From Duganella sp. Root1480D1 (GTDB lineage: Bacteria > Pseudomonadota > Gammaproteobacteria > Burkholderiales > Burkholderiaceae_D): 64,000 bases of DNA. Of this stretch, positions 43,581 to 52,657 are shown one piece after another (the first letter of the stretch is position 1; each line of letters opens with the position of its first letter). The notes under the pieces were generated by a model. It was not told where the DNA came from and ran no database searches. It saw nothing but the letters and a program-made list of their open reading frames with translations. The stretch is from NCBI RefSeq assembly GCF_001427305.1, contig NZ_LMFZ01000023.1, positions 421,017 through 485,016 of the forward strand, read 5' to 3'. The translations under genes and the position numbers were made by a program.

Positions 43581-44216
43581 TCATGAAAGGTGCTGGCTGA
43601 ACCAGTCGCGCGCCAGGCGGGCCACCTCTTCCAACGCGCCAGGCTCTTCGAACAGGTGGGTCGCTCCGGGCACGATATCGATGCGTTTTTGGCAATTGAG
43701 GCTATGGAAGGCCGATTCGTTGAGTTCGATGACGCCTTCGTCACGTCCGCCGACAATGAGCAAGGTCGGCGCGGTCACGCGTGCCAGCGCCACCTGTCCG
43801 GTCAGGTCGGGCCGGCCGCCGCGCGAGACCACGGCCGCCACGCCGTTCTTGCGCTCGGCGGCCAACTGCAATGCAGCGGCGGCGCCCGTGCTGGCGCCAA
43901 ACAGGCCAAGCGGCAGGCCGCGCGATGCCCCGGTCGCAGCCAGCCAGTCGGCGGCCAGGCCAAGGCGCTCGGCCAGCAAGCCGATATTGAAACGGGTGCG
44001 GTAGACGTCGTCTTCGGCGGGAGTGAGCAAGTCCATCAGCAAGGTGCCGATGCCGGCCGTGCGCAGGGCGCCAGCCACGAAGTTGTTGCGGGGGCTGAAG
44101 CGGCTGCTGCCGCTGCCATGGGCGAACAAGACCACACCCCTGGCCCCTGCCGGCAGGTCGAGCGTGCCTTCGACTTCTCCGGCAGGGGTGGCGATGCTGG
44201 CTGTTTCGTGGTGCAT
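43581..44216 (-). CDS. dienelactone hydrolase family alpha/beta hydrolase
   Basis: A 211-residue cytoplasmic alpha/beta hydrolase: oxyanion segment LFAHGSGSSRFSPRN, nucleophile elbow GLFGASTGAAAA (Ser near 108), acid in VGGRDEGVIELN and His in PGATHLFEEPG. This small form is often found beside phosphoribosyltransferase-type hydrolases in proteobacteria, but here it stands alone. Substrate unknown. Confidence 0.85.
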   Translation of the reverse strand: MHHETASIATPAGEVEGTLDLPAGARGVVLFAHGSGSSRFSPRNNFVAGALRTAGIGTLLMDLLTPAEDDVYRTRFNIGLLAERLGLAADWLAATGASRGLPLGLFGASTGAAAALQLAAERKNGVAAVVSRGGRPDLTGQVALARVTAPTLLIVGGRDEGVIELNESAFHSLNCQKRIDIVPGATHLFEEPGALEEVARLARDWFSQHLS

Positions 44217-44258
44217 GGCTGGCTATCCTCCTGGCCCACTATACCGCCAGCCCTTATC

Positions 44259-44624
44259 TCAGTGCGCGCGGATCGCTTTCAGTTCAGCGCCAAGCCAGGC
44301 TTTGCTTTCCACCGGCGCAGCGGTGCCGCACTTGACCATATAAGGCTTGCCGCTCGAGCTGCTGGTGCTGGCGCCGAGGTCGATGAACTGGTCGGCGTTC
44401 TTGATCATGTCCTTTTTCTCGAGGTAGTCCAGCTTGCGCAGCAGGTGGGTCCGGGCATCGGCGCCGCTGTACCAGCTGCCGTTGCGGTTGAACTGGCAGC
44501 CCGACGATTGCAGGCGGGTGAGCAGGGCATCGACTTCGGCGCGCGCCGGCGCCGGCAACGGTGCGGCCTGGGCGCCGCTACAAGCCAATGCCAATGCCAT
44601 AGCCATAGCGAGTATCTTGCGCAT
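44259..44624 (-). CDS. DUF5329-like exported protein
   Basis: A 121-residue exported protein with a signal peptide ending AQA and the pattern VDALLTRLQSSGCQFNRNG then a helical HLLRKLDYLEKKD segment, characteristic of DUF5329 (YjfA-like). A second Cys near the end (VKCGT) likely pairs with the first. Function unknown. Two consecutive ATGs; I prefer 44624 because GGAG is 5 bases before it, while 44627 overlaps the upstream stop (ATGA). Confidence 0.75.
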   Translation of the reverse strand: MRKILAMAMALALACSGAQAAPLPAPARAEVDALLTRLQSSGCQFNRNGSWYSGADARTHLLRKLDYLEKKDMIKNADQFIDLGASTSSSSGKPYMVKCGTAAPVESKAWLGAELKAIRAH

Positions 44625-45052
44625 CATTTCTCCTTCTTGCGAACTTTGTATGGCGCGAGGATATTCCCGCAGCGGATATTGCCGGCAGCGACGCGTGCAT
44701 TAAAGGCATGCAGCTCTTTTTCAAGGCTGGTGCCGGCCGCGTTCAGGCTGGCCGCCCGTGCGTTCAATTCATCCTGCCGCGCATTGTAGGCGGCAACGGC
44801 GGCGCTGTCGGTGCGGTTGACCTGGGCCGATGCCGCTTCATGTGCCGACAATTCGGCGGAGGTGCGTTCCAGCGCCGCTTCATGTTCGTGGAAGCGGCGC
44901 CCCAGGGCCTGGCGCTGGGGACGCAGCTCGCCCTCCTCCGCCATGCAGGCTTTGTAGGCTGGCGTATCGGGTTGCGGCGGCATCGGCTGGGCGAAAGCGG
45001 CCGAGGCGAAAGTGGTCGCGGCAGTGGCCGCGGCGAGTATCATATATTTCAT
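44624..45052 (-). CDS. exported coiled-coil-like protein of unknown function
   Basis: A 142-residue exported protein: signal peptide (about 1-21, ending AFA), then a mostly helical body rich in Ala, Glu, Arg and Gln with a likely coiled coil (about 40-115) and two Cys. It ends in a basic tail (YKVRKKEK). I do not recognise a family. It is coupled to the DUF5329 gene by a 3-base overlap. ATG 45043 is an alternative start. Confidence 0.6.
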   Translation of the reverse strand: MKYMILAAATAATTFASAAFAQPMPPQPDTPAYKACMAEEGELRPQRQALGRRFHEHEAALERTSAELSAHEAASAQVNRTDSAAVAAYNARQDELNARAASLNAAGTSLEKELHAFNARVAAGNIRCGNILAPYKVRKKEK

Positions 45053-45187
45053 CTGTAGGGCAAGGACTTTTAAGGCAACAAACAATTCAGATTTACAATC
45101 CTACAACATCCTCCCGCAAACCCGTGTGCTAATATGCGGCAGCCTTTTTTTGGCGATCCCAAAAGAGAAGAGATATTGGAGAGACAA

Positions 45188-46585
45188 GTGAGCATTTTTA
45201 GGACCAAGAACCTGGACGACATGGTAGCAGCCACCCGTACCCCGGGCGGCCTGCAGAAAGTGCTGGGTCCAATGGACCTGGTGCTGATGGGCATTGGCGC
45301 CATCGTCGGCACCGGCATCTTCGTCTTGACCGGCACTGGCGCACTGACCGCTGGCCCGGCCCTGACGATTTCCTTCGTAGTTGCAGCACTGGCCTGCGGT
45401 TTCGCCGCCCTGTGCTACGCCGAATTCGCCTCGACCGTTCCGGTTGCCGGCTCCATCTACACCTATAGCTATGCCACCCTGGGCGAGCTGGTGGCATGGA
45501 TGATCGGCTGGGACCTGATGCTCGAATATGGCCTTGCCACCTCCGCCGTGTCGGTGGCCTGGTCCGGTTATTTCCAATCGCTGATCGCCGGCATCGGCAT
45601 CCACCTGCCCGCCGCGCTGACCGCTGCGCCAGGCGCCATTCCCGGCACCGCCACCCTGTTCAACCTGCCGGCCTTCCTGATCATGATCGTGCTGACCGCC
45701 ATGCTGGGTTGGGGCGTGCGTGAATCGGCACGCGTCAACAACGTCATGGTGATCATCAAGATCGGCGTGGTGCTGCTGTTCATCGGCGTAGGCGCCGGCC
45801 ACGTGCAGCCGGCCAACTGGCAGCCGTTCATGCCATTCGGCGCCTCCGGCGTGATGAGCGCTGCAGCGCTGGTGTTCTTCGCCTTCATCGGCTTCGACGC
45901 CGTGACTTCCGCTGCGGAAGAAGTGAAGCGTCCCGAGCGCGACCTGCCGATCGGCATCATCGGTTCGCTGGCTGTCTGCACCATCCTGTATGTGATCGTG
46001 GCCGGCATCATGACCGGCATCGTCCCTTACAAGCAATTCCTGGGCGTTGACCATCCGGTGTCGCTGGCCCTTCAATACGCCGGTGAAAACTGGTTCGCCG
46101 GCTGGGTATCGCTGGGCGCCATCCTCGGCATGACCACCGTGATCCTGGTGATGGCCTACGGCCAGACCCGCATCATCTTCGCCATGTCGCGCGACGGCCT
46201 GCTGCCGAAGAAGCTGTCGCAGGTGCACCCGAAATACCACACCCCGTTCTTCGCCACCTGGATGGTCGGACTGATCTTCGGCTTCATCGCCGCCCTGGTG
46301 CCGCTGAATGTGCTGGCCGAACTGGTCAACATGGGCACCCTGGCCGCCTTCTGCCTGGTATCGGTCGCCGTGATCATCATGCGCAAGAAGCGCCCGGACC
46401 TGCACCGCGCCTTCCGCTGCCCTGGCGTGCCGGTGGTTCCTGGCCTGGCAGTCGTGTTCTGCCTGTCGCTGATGGCCTTCCTGTCGGCCATTACCTGGAT
46501 GGCTTTCGGCATCTGGCTGGCCATCGGCCTGGTGGTGTATTTCGGCTACTCGCGCCATCGCTCCGAACTGGGCAAAGCCAAGTAA
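45188..46585 (+). CDS. APC-family amino-acid permease (CAT-like)
   Basis: A 465-residue inner-membrane amino-acid transporter with about 12 helices. The N-terminus FRTKNLDDM and first helix GIGAIVGTGIFVLTG are characteristic of the cationic-amino-acid-transporter-like YfnA group. I start at GTG 45188 because GGAGAG lies 4-5 bases upstream; the in-frame ATG at 45134 is far from any ribosome site and adds residues not usual in the family. Followed by a clear terminator. Confidence 0.92.
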   Translation: MSIFRTKNLDDMVAATRTPGGLQKVLGPMDLVLMGIGAIVGTGIFVLTGTGALTAGPALTISFVVAALACGFAALCYAEFASTVPVAGSIYTYSYATLGELVAWMIGWDLMLEYGLATSAVSVAWSGYFQSLIAGIGIHLPAALTAAPGAIPGTATLFNLPAFLIMIVLTAMLGWGVRESARVNNVMVIIKIGVVLLFIGVGAGHVQPANWQPFMPFGASGVMSAAALVFFAFIGFDAVTSAAEEVKRPERDLPIGIIGSLAVCTILYVIVAGIMTGIVPYKQFLGVDHPVSLALQYAGENWFAGWVSLGAILGMTTVILVMAYGQTRIIFAMSRDGLLPKKLSQVHPKYHTPFFATWMVGLIFGFIAALVPLNVLAELVNMGTLAAFCLVSVAVIIMRKKRPDLHRAFRCPGVPVVPGLAVVFCLSLMAFLSAITWMAFGIWLAIGLVVYFGYSRHRSELGKAK

Positions 46586-46604
46586 GCAGCACGCTCTCCC
46601 CATG

Positions 46605-46630
46605 AAAGCCCGCAACTGCGGGCTTTTTTC
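46605..46630 (+). terminator. intrinsic terminator after the APC permease
   Basis: A 10-base perfect stem (AAAGCCCGCA with TGCGGGCTTT), a 2-base loop at 46615-46616, and a run of six T from 46624. It lies 20 bases after the permease stop and ends that unit. Confidence 0.9.
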
Positions 46631-46730
46631 ATTGTTGCGCGCCTACCACGAAAATTGGCGTTAGGGCCGGCAATCTGTAACACTTGGCCCCGTAGTCAGC
46701 TTGTTCACACCACTAATAACGGGAGAGAGC

Positions 46731-47930
46731 ATGACGATGAAAAGAATGTGCAGCGCGCTTGCCGCGCTTTCAGCAGCCAGCTTCGCCATCTCGGCAAGCG
46801 CCCAGGAAGGCGGGCCCACCGTCACCATCAGCGGCTTTGGCACCGCAGCCCTCACCTCCACCGACACCGACGACGCAGAATTCATCCGGCCCAACCAGGC
46901 ATCCGGGGTGAAGAAGGACTGGCGCACCGGCGTCGATTCGAACTTCGGCATCCAGGCCACGGTGAAGGTCAACGACATGATCTCGTTCACCGGCCAGGGA
47001 TTGGTGCGCAAGGATGCCATCGACCATTACCGCGCCCAAGCGGCATGGGCTTTTGCCAAGTTCAAGGTCAACGATGATTTCAGCGTGCGCGTCGGCCGCA
47101 TGGGCGCGCCGATCTACATGATTTCGGACTTCCGCAACGTGGGCTACGCCAACACCATGCTGCGCCCGCCGGCCGAAGTCTATCGCCAGGTCACGCTGGA
47201 CTCCTTCGACGGCGTAGACGTGCTGTACCAGCACAGCTTCGGCGACACCTCGCTGAGCGTGCAGCTTGGCACTGGCCGAGCCGACGTCGACCAGCCCGCG
47301 CAGAACATCGAGTTCCGCAAGATGCTGCTGCTGCACGTAGTAGCCGAAAATGGCCCGTTCACGCTGCGCTTCGGGCGCGCACAGGCCGACTTCAGCGTGG
47401 TCGACAATCCCACGCTGGCCGGCCTGGTGACCACGCTGCGCACCGTGGGCCTTGGCTCGGTGGCGGACATGATGCCGCTGAAAGACGTGAAAGGCACCTT
47501 CACTTCCGTCGGTGGCACGATGGACTGGAAGAACGTGGTGCTGCAGGCCGAATACGCCATGCGCCGCACCGACACGCTGATCGTGCACGACACCAACTCG
47601 TGGTACGCGATGGCGGGCTACCGCATCGGCAAGTTCCTGCCCTACTACTATCACGGCAGCATCAAGCAGAAGTCGGACCGCAGCGTAGCTGGCCTGCCAA
47701 CCACCGGGCCACTGGCGCCGCTCGGCGCTGGCGTGAACAGCCTGGCCAAGGCGGCGCTGCAGTCATCCGACGCGGTTGGCGTGCGCTGGGACTTCTACAA
47801 ATCGCTGGCACTGAAAGTCCAGGTCGACCACATCAAGCCCAAGGACGGCGCCGGCGCCTTCATCAATCCCGCGCCAGGCTTCAAGGGACCGGTGAACGTG
47901 TATGCCGTAGCACTCGACTTCGTGTTCTGA
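46731..47930 (+). CDS. outer-membrane porin-like protein
   Basis: A 399-residue exported protein with a signal peptide ending ASAQ and amphipathic beta strands to a C-terminal Phe (ALDFVF), as in outer-membrane barrels. VTISGFGTAALTSTD at the mature N-terminus and FSVRVGRMGAPIYMISD in the middle fit the betaproteobacterial porin-like TonB-independent group. Start 46731 follows GGGAGAG. The following gene, 10 bases on, encodes a small PstS-like protein; the pairing suggests anion uptake, which is inference. Confidence 0.8.
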   Translation: MTMKRMCSALAALSAASFAISASAQEGGPTVTISGFGTAALTSTDTDDAEFIRPNQASGVKKDWRTGVDSNFGIQATVKVNDMISFTGQGLVRKDAIDHYRAQAAWAFAKFKVNDDFSVRVGRMGAPIYMISDFRNVGYANTMLRPPAEVYRQVTLDSFDGVDVLYQHSFGDTSLSVQLGTGRADVDQPAQNIEFRKMLLLHVVAENGPFTLRFGRAQADFSVVDNPTLAGLVTTLRTVGLGSVADMMPLKDVKGTFTSVGGTMDWKNVVLQAEYAMRRTDTLIVHDTNSWYAMAGYRIGKFLPYYYHGSIKQKSDRSVAGLPTTGPLAPLGAGVNSLAKAALQSSDAVGVRWDFYKSLALKVQVDHIKPKDGAGAFINPAPGFKGPVNVYAVALDFVF

Positions 47931-47940
47931 GGAGGCAGCC

Positions 47941-48348
47941 ATGGACAAGCGAATCAAGCCGCTGCTTGCCGCAGCGATGATGTGTGCCGCCCTGCCCGTG
48001 CTGGCAGCGGAAATCGTGGTGGTGGTCAATCCGAAGAATCCGGCCTCGCGCATGTTCAGCGAGCAGGCGGCCCAGTTCTTCCTCGGTAAATCGACCCTGT
48101 TCACGCCGATCGAACACACCGAAGGCCCGCTGCGCAATGAGTTCAGCCAGAAGGTGCTGGGCAAGGACAGCGCCCAGGTCAAGGCCCAGTGGTCGAAGCT
48201 GGTGTTCACCGGCAAAGGCACGGCGCCCAAGGAGTACGGGTCCAGCGCTGAAGTGAAGAAAGCCGTCGCTGCCGACGTCCAGGCCATCGGCTATATCGAG
48301 AAGTCCGCCGTCGACGACAGCGTCAAAGTCATCCTCACTGTGCAGTAA
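47941..48348 (+). CDS. small phosphate-ABC-type substrate-binding protein-like
   Basis: A 135-residue exported protein: signal peptide (about 1-22, ending LAA) then a short PstS/PBP-like fold, with VVVVNPKNPASRMFSEQAAQ and AVAADVQAIGYIEKSAVD, as in the second lobe of phosphate-binding proteins. It is less than half the size of PstS. It directly follows the porin gene, with no permease or ATPase nearby. Confidence 0.78.
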   Translation: MDKRIKPLLAAAMMCAALPVLAAEIVVVVNPKNPASRMFSEQAAQFFLGKSTLFTPIEHTEGPLRNEFSQKVLGKDSAQVKAQWSKLVFTGKGTAPKEYGSSAEVKKAVAADVQAIGYIEKSAVDDSVKVILTVQ

Positions 48349-48373
48349 ATCGGCACAATCGCAGGAAACGGCA

Positions 48374-48411
48374 GGGGCGTACCCATAAATGGGGTACGTC
48401 CCCATTTTTTT
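48374..48411 (+). terminator. imperfect hairpin with T-run, probable terminator or repeat remnant
   Basis: Arms GGGGCGTACCCA and TGGGGTACGTCCCC pair with one bulge around a 4-base loop, followed by seven T. It could terminate the porin/PBP transcript. The GGGGTACGTCCCC arm has the look of dispersed REP-type sequences. Confidence 0.6.
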
Positions 48412-48429
48412 CATGCGATGATCGGGGTA

Positions 48430-49308
48430 ATGCGCCATCCCGTCCTCGCCTACATCATCGCCATGCTCATGTTGAGCACCCTGGGCGTCTACGTCCAGGA
48501 GGCGGGCCTCGATCCAGTCACCACGGTTTTCTTCCGCTGCGCCATCGGCGCCGTAGCGCTTGCGCTGTACTGCGGCTGGAAAGGCATGTTCAAGCGCGGG
48601 AACATGCCGCCGCGCGCCTTCAAGCTGGCGGCCTTCAGCGGTGTGCTGATGGTGGTGAACTGGGTCACTTTCTTCGAAGCGATCCGCCGCATCGGCATCG
48701 CCGTCGCCACCATCGTGTTCCACGTGCAGCCTTTCATGGTGTTGCTGCTGGGCGCCCTGATATTGCGCGAGCGCCTGGCCGCCAACAAACTGGCTTGGGT
48801 CGCGGTGGGCTTTGGCGGCTTGGCACTGGCATGCGGAGTGCGCTTCGATGAACCGATGGATGCCAATTACCTGCTCGGCATTGCGAGCACCCTGACCGGC
48901 GCCCTGGCCTATGCCGGCGTGACCCTGACCACCAAGTCGATGCGCGGCACGCCGCCGCATTTGACGGCCCTGGTGCACTGCATGACCGGCGCCCTGCTGC
49001 TGGGCGCCTTCAGCACCATTCCACCCGGCGGCCTGAGTGCCGCGCAATGGGGCTGGCTGGGCACCCTCGGTCTGGTACCGACCGCCATGGCTTACGTGAT
49101 GATCTACGGCGCCACGCCGCGCATGGAAACGGCGGCGATTGCGGTATTGACCTTCATTTACCCCGCCGCGGCGGTGTGCTGGGACTATGTTGTGTATGGC
49201 CATTTGATCAGCGCCTGGCAAGTGGCCGGCTTCGCCCTGATCGTCCTGGCTAGCCTGGGAGTCAACCTGGATTGGCGACTTGCTGTCGAAAAACTTTACA
49301 ATCGGTAA
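48430..49308 (+). CDS. DMT-superfamily (EamA) transporter
   Basis: A 292-residue inner-membrane exporter with two EamA repeats and about 10 helices: LSTLGVYVQEAGLDPVTTVF at the start of the first, and GALAYAGVTLTTKSM opening the second. The family moves amino acids or other metabolites; the substrate is unknown. I choose ATG 48430 since GGGG precedes it, over ATG 48418, which has none. Confidence 0.88.
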   Translation: MRHPVLAYIIAMLMLSTLGVYVQEAGLDPVTTVFFRCAIGAVALALYCGWKGMFKRGNMPPRAFKLAAFSGVLMVVNWVTFFEAIRRIGIAVATIVFHVQPFMVLLLGALILRERLAANKLAWVAVGFGGLALACGVRFDEPMDANYLLGIASTLTGALAYAGVTLTTKSMRGTPPHLTALVHCMTGALLLGAFSTIPPGGLSAAQWGWLGTLGLVPTAMAYVMIYGATPRMETAAIAVLTFIYPAAAVCWDYVVYGHLISAWQVAGFALIVLASLGVNLDWRLAVEKLYNR

Positions 49309-49400
49309 CTGTCAGTTTCCTAAGTCATTGATTTTGCTGGATGGCATATGTTTTGCTTTATGGAATCTCTGTTTGATTAACAATAACCAGAGAACCCTTA

Positions 49401-50084
49401 ATGAAATTCAAAGCAATCTTCGCAGCACTGGCCATCGCTGCCGCCATCCCAGCATCCGCAGACGTGCTCTACTCGAACAACTTCGAATCCAATGCCAACG
49501 GCTTTACCGGCGCCGGCTTCCTGACTGGCACGCAAGGCTATGGCGCGCTCGGCTTCGGCCAGCAAATGCTGCGCAATAACGCCCCAGGCAACCCAGCGGC
49601 TGCTTCGGTGCTGAACCTGAACCTCGGCAGCGCCGTCAACAATGCCACGCTGAACCTGTCCTTCGGCGCCATCGACTCGTGGGACGGCAGCAACTGCTGC
49701 GGCCCTGACTACTTCAACATCCGTGTCGACGGCAACCTGCTGTTCACAAAGAACTTCGACACCTTTGCTGCCACCCCTGCCTCGGGCGCGAACCTGAGCA
49801 CCCTGTCCTACGGCACCCAGCTGGGCTTCTCCGGCTGGAACGACCAGGCATATACCATTAACCTCAACCTGGACCAGCTGGCTGCCGGCGCGCACACCAT
49901 CGAGTTCTTCGCTTCCGGCAATGTCTGGCAAGCAGGCGAAGACGAGAGCTGGGCAATCGACAACCTCAGCCTGACCGGCGACCGCGCTGCTCCTCCAGCC
50001 GATGTACCGGAACCAGTCAGCGGCGCCCTGCTGCTGGGTGGCCTGGGCGCAATGGCCCTGGCACGCCGCCGCCGTCGCGCTTAA
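49401..50084 (+). CDS. PEP-CTERM sorting domain protein
   Basis: A 227-residue exported protein with a signal peptide (1-20, ending ASA), a lectin-like beta-sandwich body (NNFESNANGFTG, FSGWNDQAYTINLNLDQL) and the PEP-CTERM sorting signal: VPEP at 202-205, a hydrophobic stretch and a RRRRRA tail. Such proteins are processed by an exosortase and usually end up on the surface or in exopolysaccharide matrix. No exosortase gene is in this window. Confidence 0.93.
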   Translation: MKFKAIFAALAIAAAIPASADVLYSNNFESNANGFTGAGFLTGTQGYGALGFGQQMLRNNAPGNPAAASVLNLNLGSAVNNATLNLSFGAIDSWDGSNCCGPDYFNIRVDGNLLFTKNFDTFAATPASGANLSTLSYGTQLGFSGWNDQAYTINLNLDQLAAGAHTIEFFASGNVWQAGEDESWAIDNLSLTGDRAAPPADVPEPVSGALLLGGLGAMALARRRRRA

Positions 50085-50110
50085 TCGCTCAAGCGCTTCT
50101 CACGCGCGCC

Positions 50111-50812
50111 TCAACCCCGCGCGCCGAACATCGCTTCGGCGCGCTGGAACAGAATCCACGAAGTCGCCACATATTTATCGCCGCTGCGCGATACATTCCC
50201 CTTGTGCGTATGGGTGAAGCCGGCCGGCGCGATGATCAGCCGGCCCTGGCGCGCTTCCACCTTGCGCTGCTGGTAGTAGAACTCGGTCTCCCCGCCTTCG
50301 GCCACATCATTCAGGTAGAACTGGAACAGCAAAGCGCGGTGCAGCGTTTCGCAGCTCGCATTTTGGGGATAGATCTCGGAATGCCAGTGATGGTAGCCAC
50401 CGCTGGCCTGCAGGTATTTCTGCACATTGATCGGACCGGCGCGATACATGGACTGGATCAGCTCCGCCAGGTATGGCCGGCCGCAACGGTCAAAGTTTTC
50501 TGTATTCAGCGTCACCGGCTGGCCGCTGTCGGGATCCAGCACCTGCGGCGACAAGGCGCCGGTCAGCAGCATGCGGTACTTGTCCATGTAGGCCGACAGG
50601 TGGGTCAGCACGCTGCCCATCATCAGGTTCGACACGTCGTTCCATTCGACGTGCTGGCTGATGGTCAGGTCATAGCTATCCTTCTTGGCCACGTCCACAC
50701 CCTGCCCAGTCTTGCCGCGCACGGCCTTGCCGCTGGCCTCGAAACGCGCCAGGATTTGCTGGCACTCTTCCGGCGTCAGGGCGCCGTCGTAGATTTCAAT
50801 AAAGTCGTCCAT
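50111..50812 (-). CDS. 2-oxoglutarate/Fe(II)-dependent dioxygenase (prolyl-4-hydroxylase-like)
   Basis: A 233-residue enzyme of the 2OG-Fe(II) oxygenase superfamily. Iron ligands: first His in GYHHWHSEI, distal His in PAGFTHTHKGN; the FYLNDVAEGGETEF segment and the basic residue after the distal His for 2-oxoglutarate fit the P4H-like group. It would hydroxylate a protein or small substrate. Start ATG 50812 or 50824. It diverges from the subtilase gene across a 254-base region containing a long inverted repeat. Confidence 0.83.
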   Translation of the reverse strand: MDDFIEIYDGALTPEECQQILARFEASGKAVRGKTGQGVDVAKKDSYDLTISQHVEWNDVSNLMMGSVLTHLSAYMDKYRMLLTGALSPQVLDPDSGQPVTLNTENFDRCGRPYLAELIQSMYRAGPINVQKYLQASGGYHHWHSEIYPQNASCETLHRALLFQFYLNDVAEGGETEFYYQQRKVEARQGRLIIAPAGFTHTHKGNVSRSGDKYVATSWILFQRAEAMFGARG

Positions 50813-50842
50813 GCCGGGCAGCATACGGCAAAACCAACTTCC

Positions 50843-50936
50843 ATTTGTTAAGTTTGAGACAGTGGCTTGCAAAATGTCTCATTCTTAACAAATGTGTATG
50901 CCATTTTCAACAGATGGATACATCTAGAGACATTTT
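50843..50936. promoter_or_regulatory. inverted-repeat cluster in the oxygenase/subtilase control region
   Basis: Arms at 50843-50861 and 50875-50893 (19 bases, 17 matching when one is complemented) flank a 13-base loop. A further perfect 10-base pair, AAAATGTCTC (50871-50880) and GAGACATTTT (50927-50936), overlaps it. GAGACA thus occurs three times in alternating orientation. No T-run follows, so an operator or RNA structure is likelier than a terminator. Confidence 0.6.
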
Positions 50937-51066
50937 GATAGATTTTCAGGATTTTTCTCCCTACACTCAGTCCCAGTCGAGTGAAAAACATTTTCACTAC
51001 GGCAAAAATAATTCATGCCGAACAACGGCTCACGGGATACACACCTTACACAGAGTGGAGATTTTC

Positions 51067-52635
51067 ATGGTTCAGAAGCAATTCCAGGTTTCCAAAATCG
51101 CACTGGGCGCCAAGCTGCTGGCTGGCGTCATCGCTTTCGGCGCAATGGGCAACGCTTTCGCGGCCGACGACACCGCGCGCTACATCGTGACCTTCCAGGC
51201 TGGCAAGTCGGGCAACATCAAGCAGCACGTTGCCAAGCTGAAGGGCAAGCTGAAACACGAAGTGTTCGGCGCTGACGCGATGGCTGTTGAGCTGTCCAAA
51301 TCCGAACTGGCAAACCTGAAAAAGCACGCTGACGTGATCGACGTCGAAGAAGACGTGAAGCGCTATCCTTTCGCCACAACCTCGGCTTCGACCGGCACGC
51401 CTTACCAGCTGGGCCAATTGGTACCGTGGGGCATCAAGGCCGTGCAAGCTGACCAGCTGGCCGACGCCAACACCGCCAACCGTAAGGTCTGCATCATCGA
51501 CTCCGGCTACGACCGCGCCCACGAAGACCTGAACGGCAACAACGTGACCGGCGAATACGACTCCGGCACCGGCTGGTGGTACACCGATGAAAACCACCAC
51601 GGCTCGCACGTGGCAGGCACCATCGCCGCCATCAACAACAGCGGCACCGGCGTGGTCGGCGTGAACCCGAACAAGAACCTGAAACTGCACATCGTCAAAG
51701 TATTCGGCGCTGACGGCTGGGCCTACTCCTCGACCCTGGCAACTGCGGTCAACAAGTGCGTGACCGCTGGCGCGAACGTGATTTCGATGTCCCTGGGCGG
51801 CGGCGGTTCCAGCAAGACCGAACAGCGCGCCTTCGATTCCGCGCAATCGAAAGGCATCCTGTCGATCGCTGCGGCTGGCAATGACGGCAACACCGTGGTG
51901 TCCTACCCAGCTGGCTACTCCAGCGTGATGATGGTCGCCGCAGTCGACGAATTCAAGAAGTGGGCCACCTTCTCGCAGTACAACAGCAAGGTTGAAATCT
52001 CCGGCCCGGGCGTGGCTGTGCTGTCGACCGTGCCGATGGGTGCCGGTTCCGAGTCCCACCTGACCGTGGCTTCGACCGTGTACACCCCGGGCGACATGGA
52101 CGGCTCGCCAAAAACTTCCCGCACCGCACCGCTGGCCGACTTCGGCCTGGGTGATGCGGTCAACAGCGCCGTATCCGGCAAGGTCTGCCTGATCCAGCGC
52201 GGCACCGTGGACTTCGCGACCAAAGTGAACAACTGCCAGGCGTCCGGCGGCGTTGGCGCGATCGTGTACAACAACGCAGCGGGCGGCTTCGGCGGCACGC
52301 TGGGCACCACCGTGACCAGCATCCCATCGGTCACCGCGACCGATGTTGACGGCGCAGCGATGAAAGCCCAACTGGGCCAGTCCGCAACGGTGGAAGTCAA
52401 AGCCACCAACTACGCCTTCTACGACGGCACCTCGATGGCCACCCCGCACGTATCGGCTGTAGCGGCACTGGTATGGTCCTACTTCCCGACCTGCACCGGC
52501 TCGCAGATCCGCTCCTCGCTGACCAAATCGGCACTGGACCTGGAAACCGCCGGCAAGGATAACAAGACCGGTTACGGCCTGGTGCAAGCCAAGGCAGCCT
52601 ACGACCGCATCAAGTCCCTGGGCTGCGGCAACTAA
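51067..52635 (+). CDS. secreted S8 family protease with PA domain
   Basis: A 522-residue subtilase. Signal peptide (about 1-32), I9-type prodomain (about 37-100, ARYIVTFQAGKSG ... VIDVEEDVKRY), catalytic domain with Asp145 (IIDSGYD), His178 (HHGSHVAG) and Ser456 (DGTSMATPH), and an inserted protease-associated domain (about 325-440). Cys are present in numbers suggesting disulfides. The start at 51067 has GGAG 6 bases before it. Likely an abundant secreted protease. Confidence 0.94.
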   Translation: MVQKQFQVSKIALGAKLLAGVIAFGAMGNAFAADDTARYIVTFQAGKSGNIKQHVAKLKGKLKHEVFGADAMAVELSKSELANLKKHADVIDVEEDVKRYPFATTSASTGTPYQLGQLVPWGIKAVQADQLADANTANRKVCIIDSGYDRAHEDLNGNNVTGEYDSGTGWWYTDENHHGSHVAGTIAAINNSGTGVVGVNPNKNLKLHIVKVFGADGWAYSSTLATAVNKCVTAGANVISMSLGGGGSSKTEQRAFDSAQSKGILSIAAAGNDGNTVVSYPAGYSSVMMVAAVDEFKKWATFSQYNSKVEISGPGVAVLSTVPMGAGSESHLTVASTVYTPGDMDGSPKTSRTAPLADFGLGDAVNSAVSGKVCLIQRGTVDFATKVNNCQASGGVGAIVYNNAAGGFGGTLGTTVTSIPSVTATDVDGAAMKAQLGQSATVEVKATNYAFYDGTSMATPHVSAVAALVWSYFPTCTGSQIRSSLTKSALDLETAGKDNKTGYGLVQAKAAYDRIKSLGCGN

Positions 52636-52657
52636 GTTACTGCTTTCTCCAAGCACG

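Noticed and set aside
45101..46615. Leftward open frame of about 504 codons opposite the APC permease
   Set aside because: Composition is His/Gln/Gly-rich without hydrophobic or catalytic patterns; the rightward gene is a complete transporter with a terminator.
51046..52656. Leftward open frame of about 536 codons opposite the secreted subtilase
   Set aside because: Shadow of a strongly biased gene; no recognisable domain, and it would cross the terminator.
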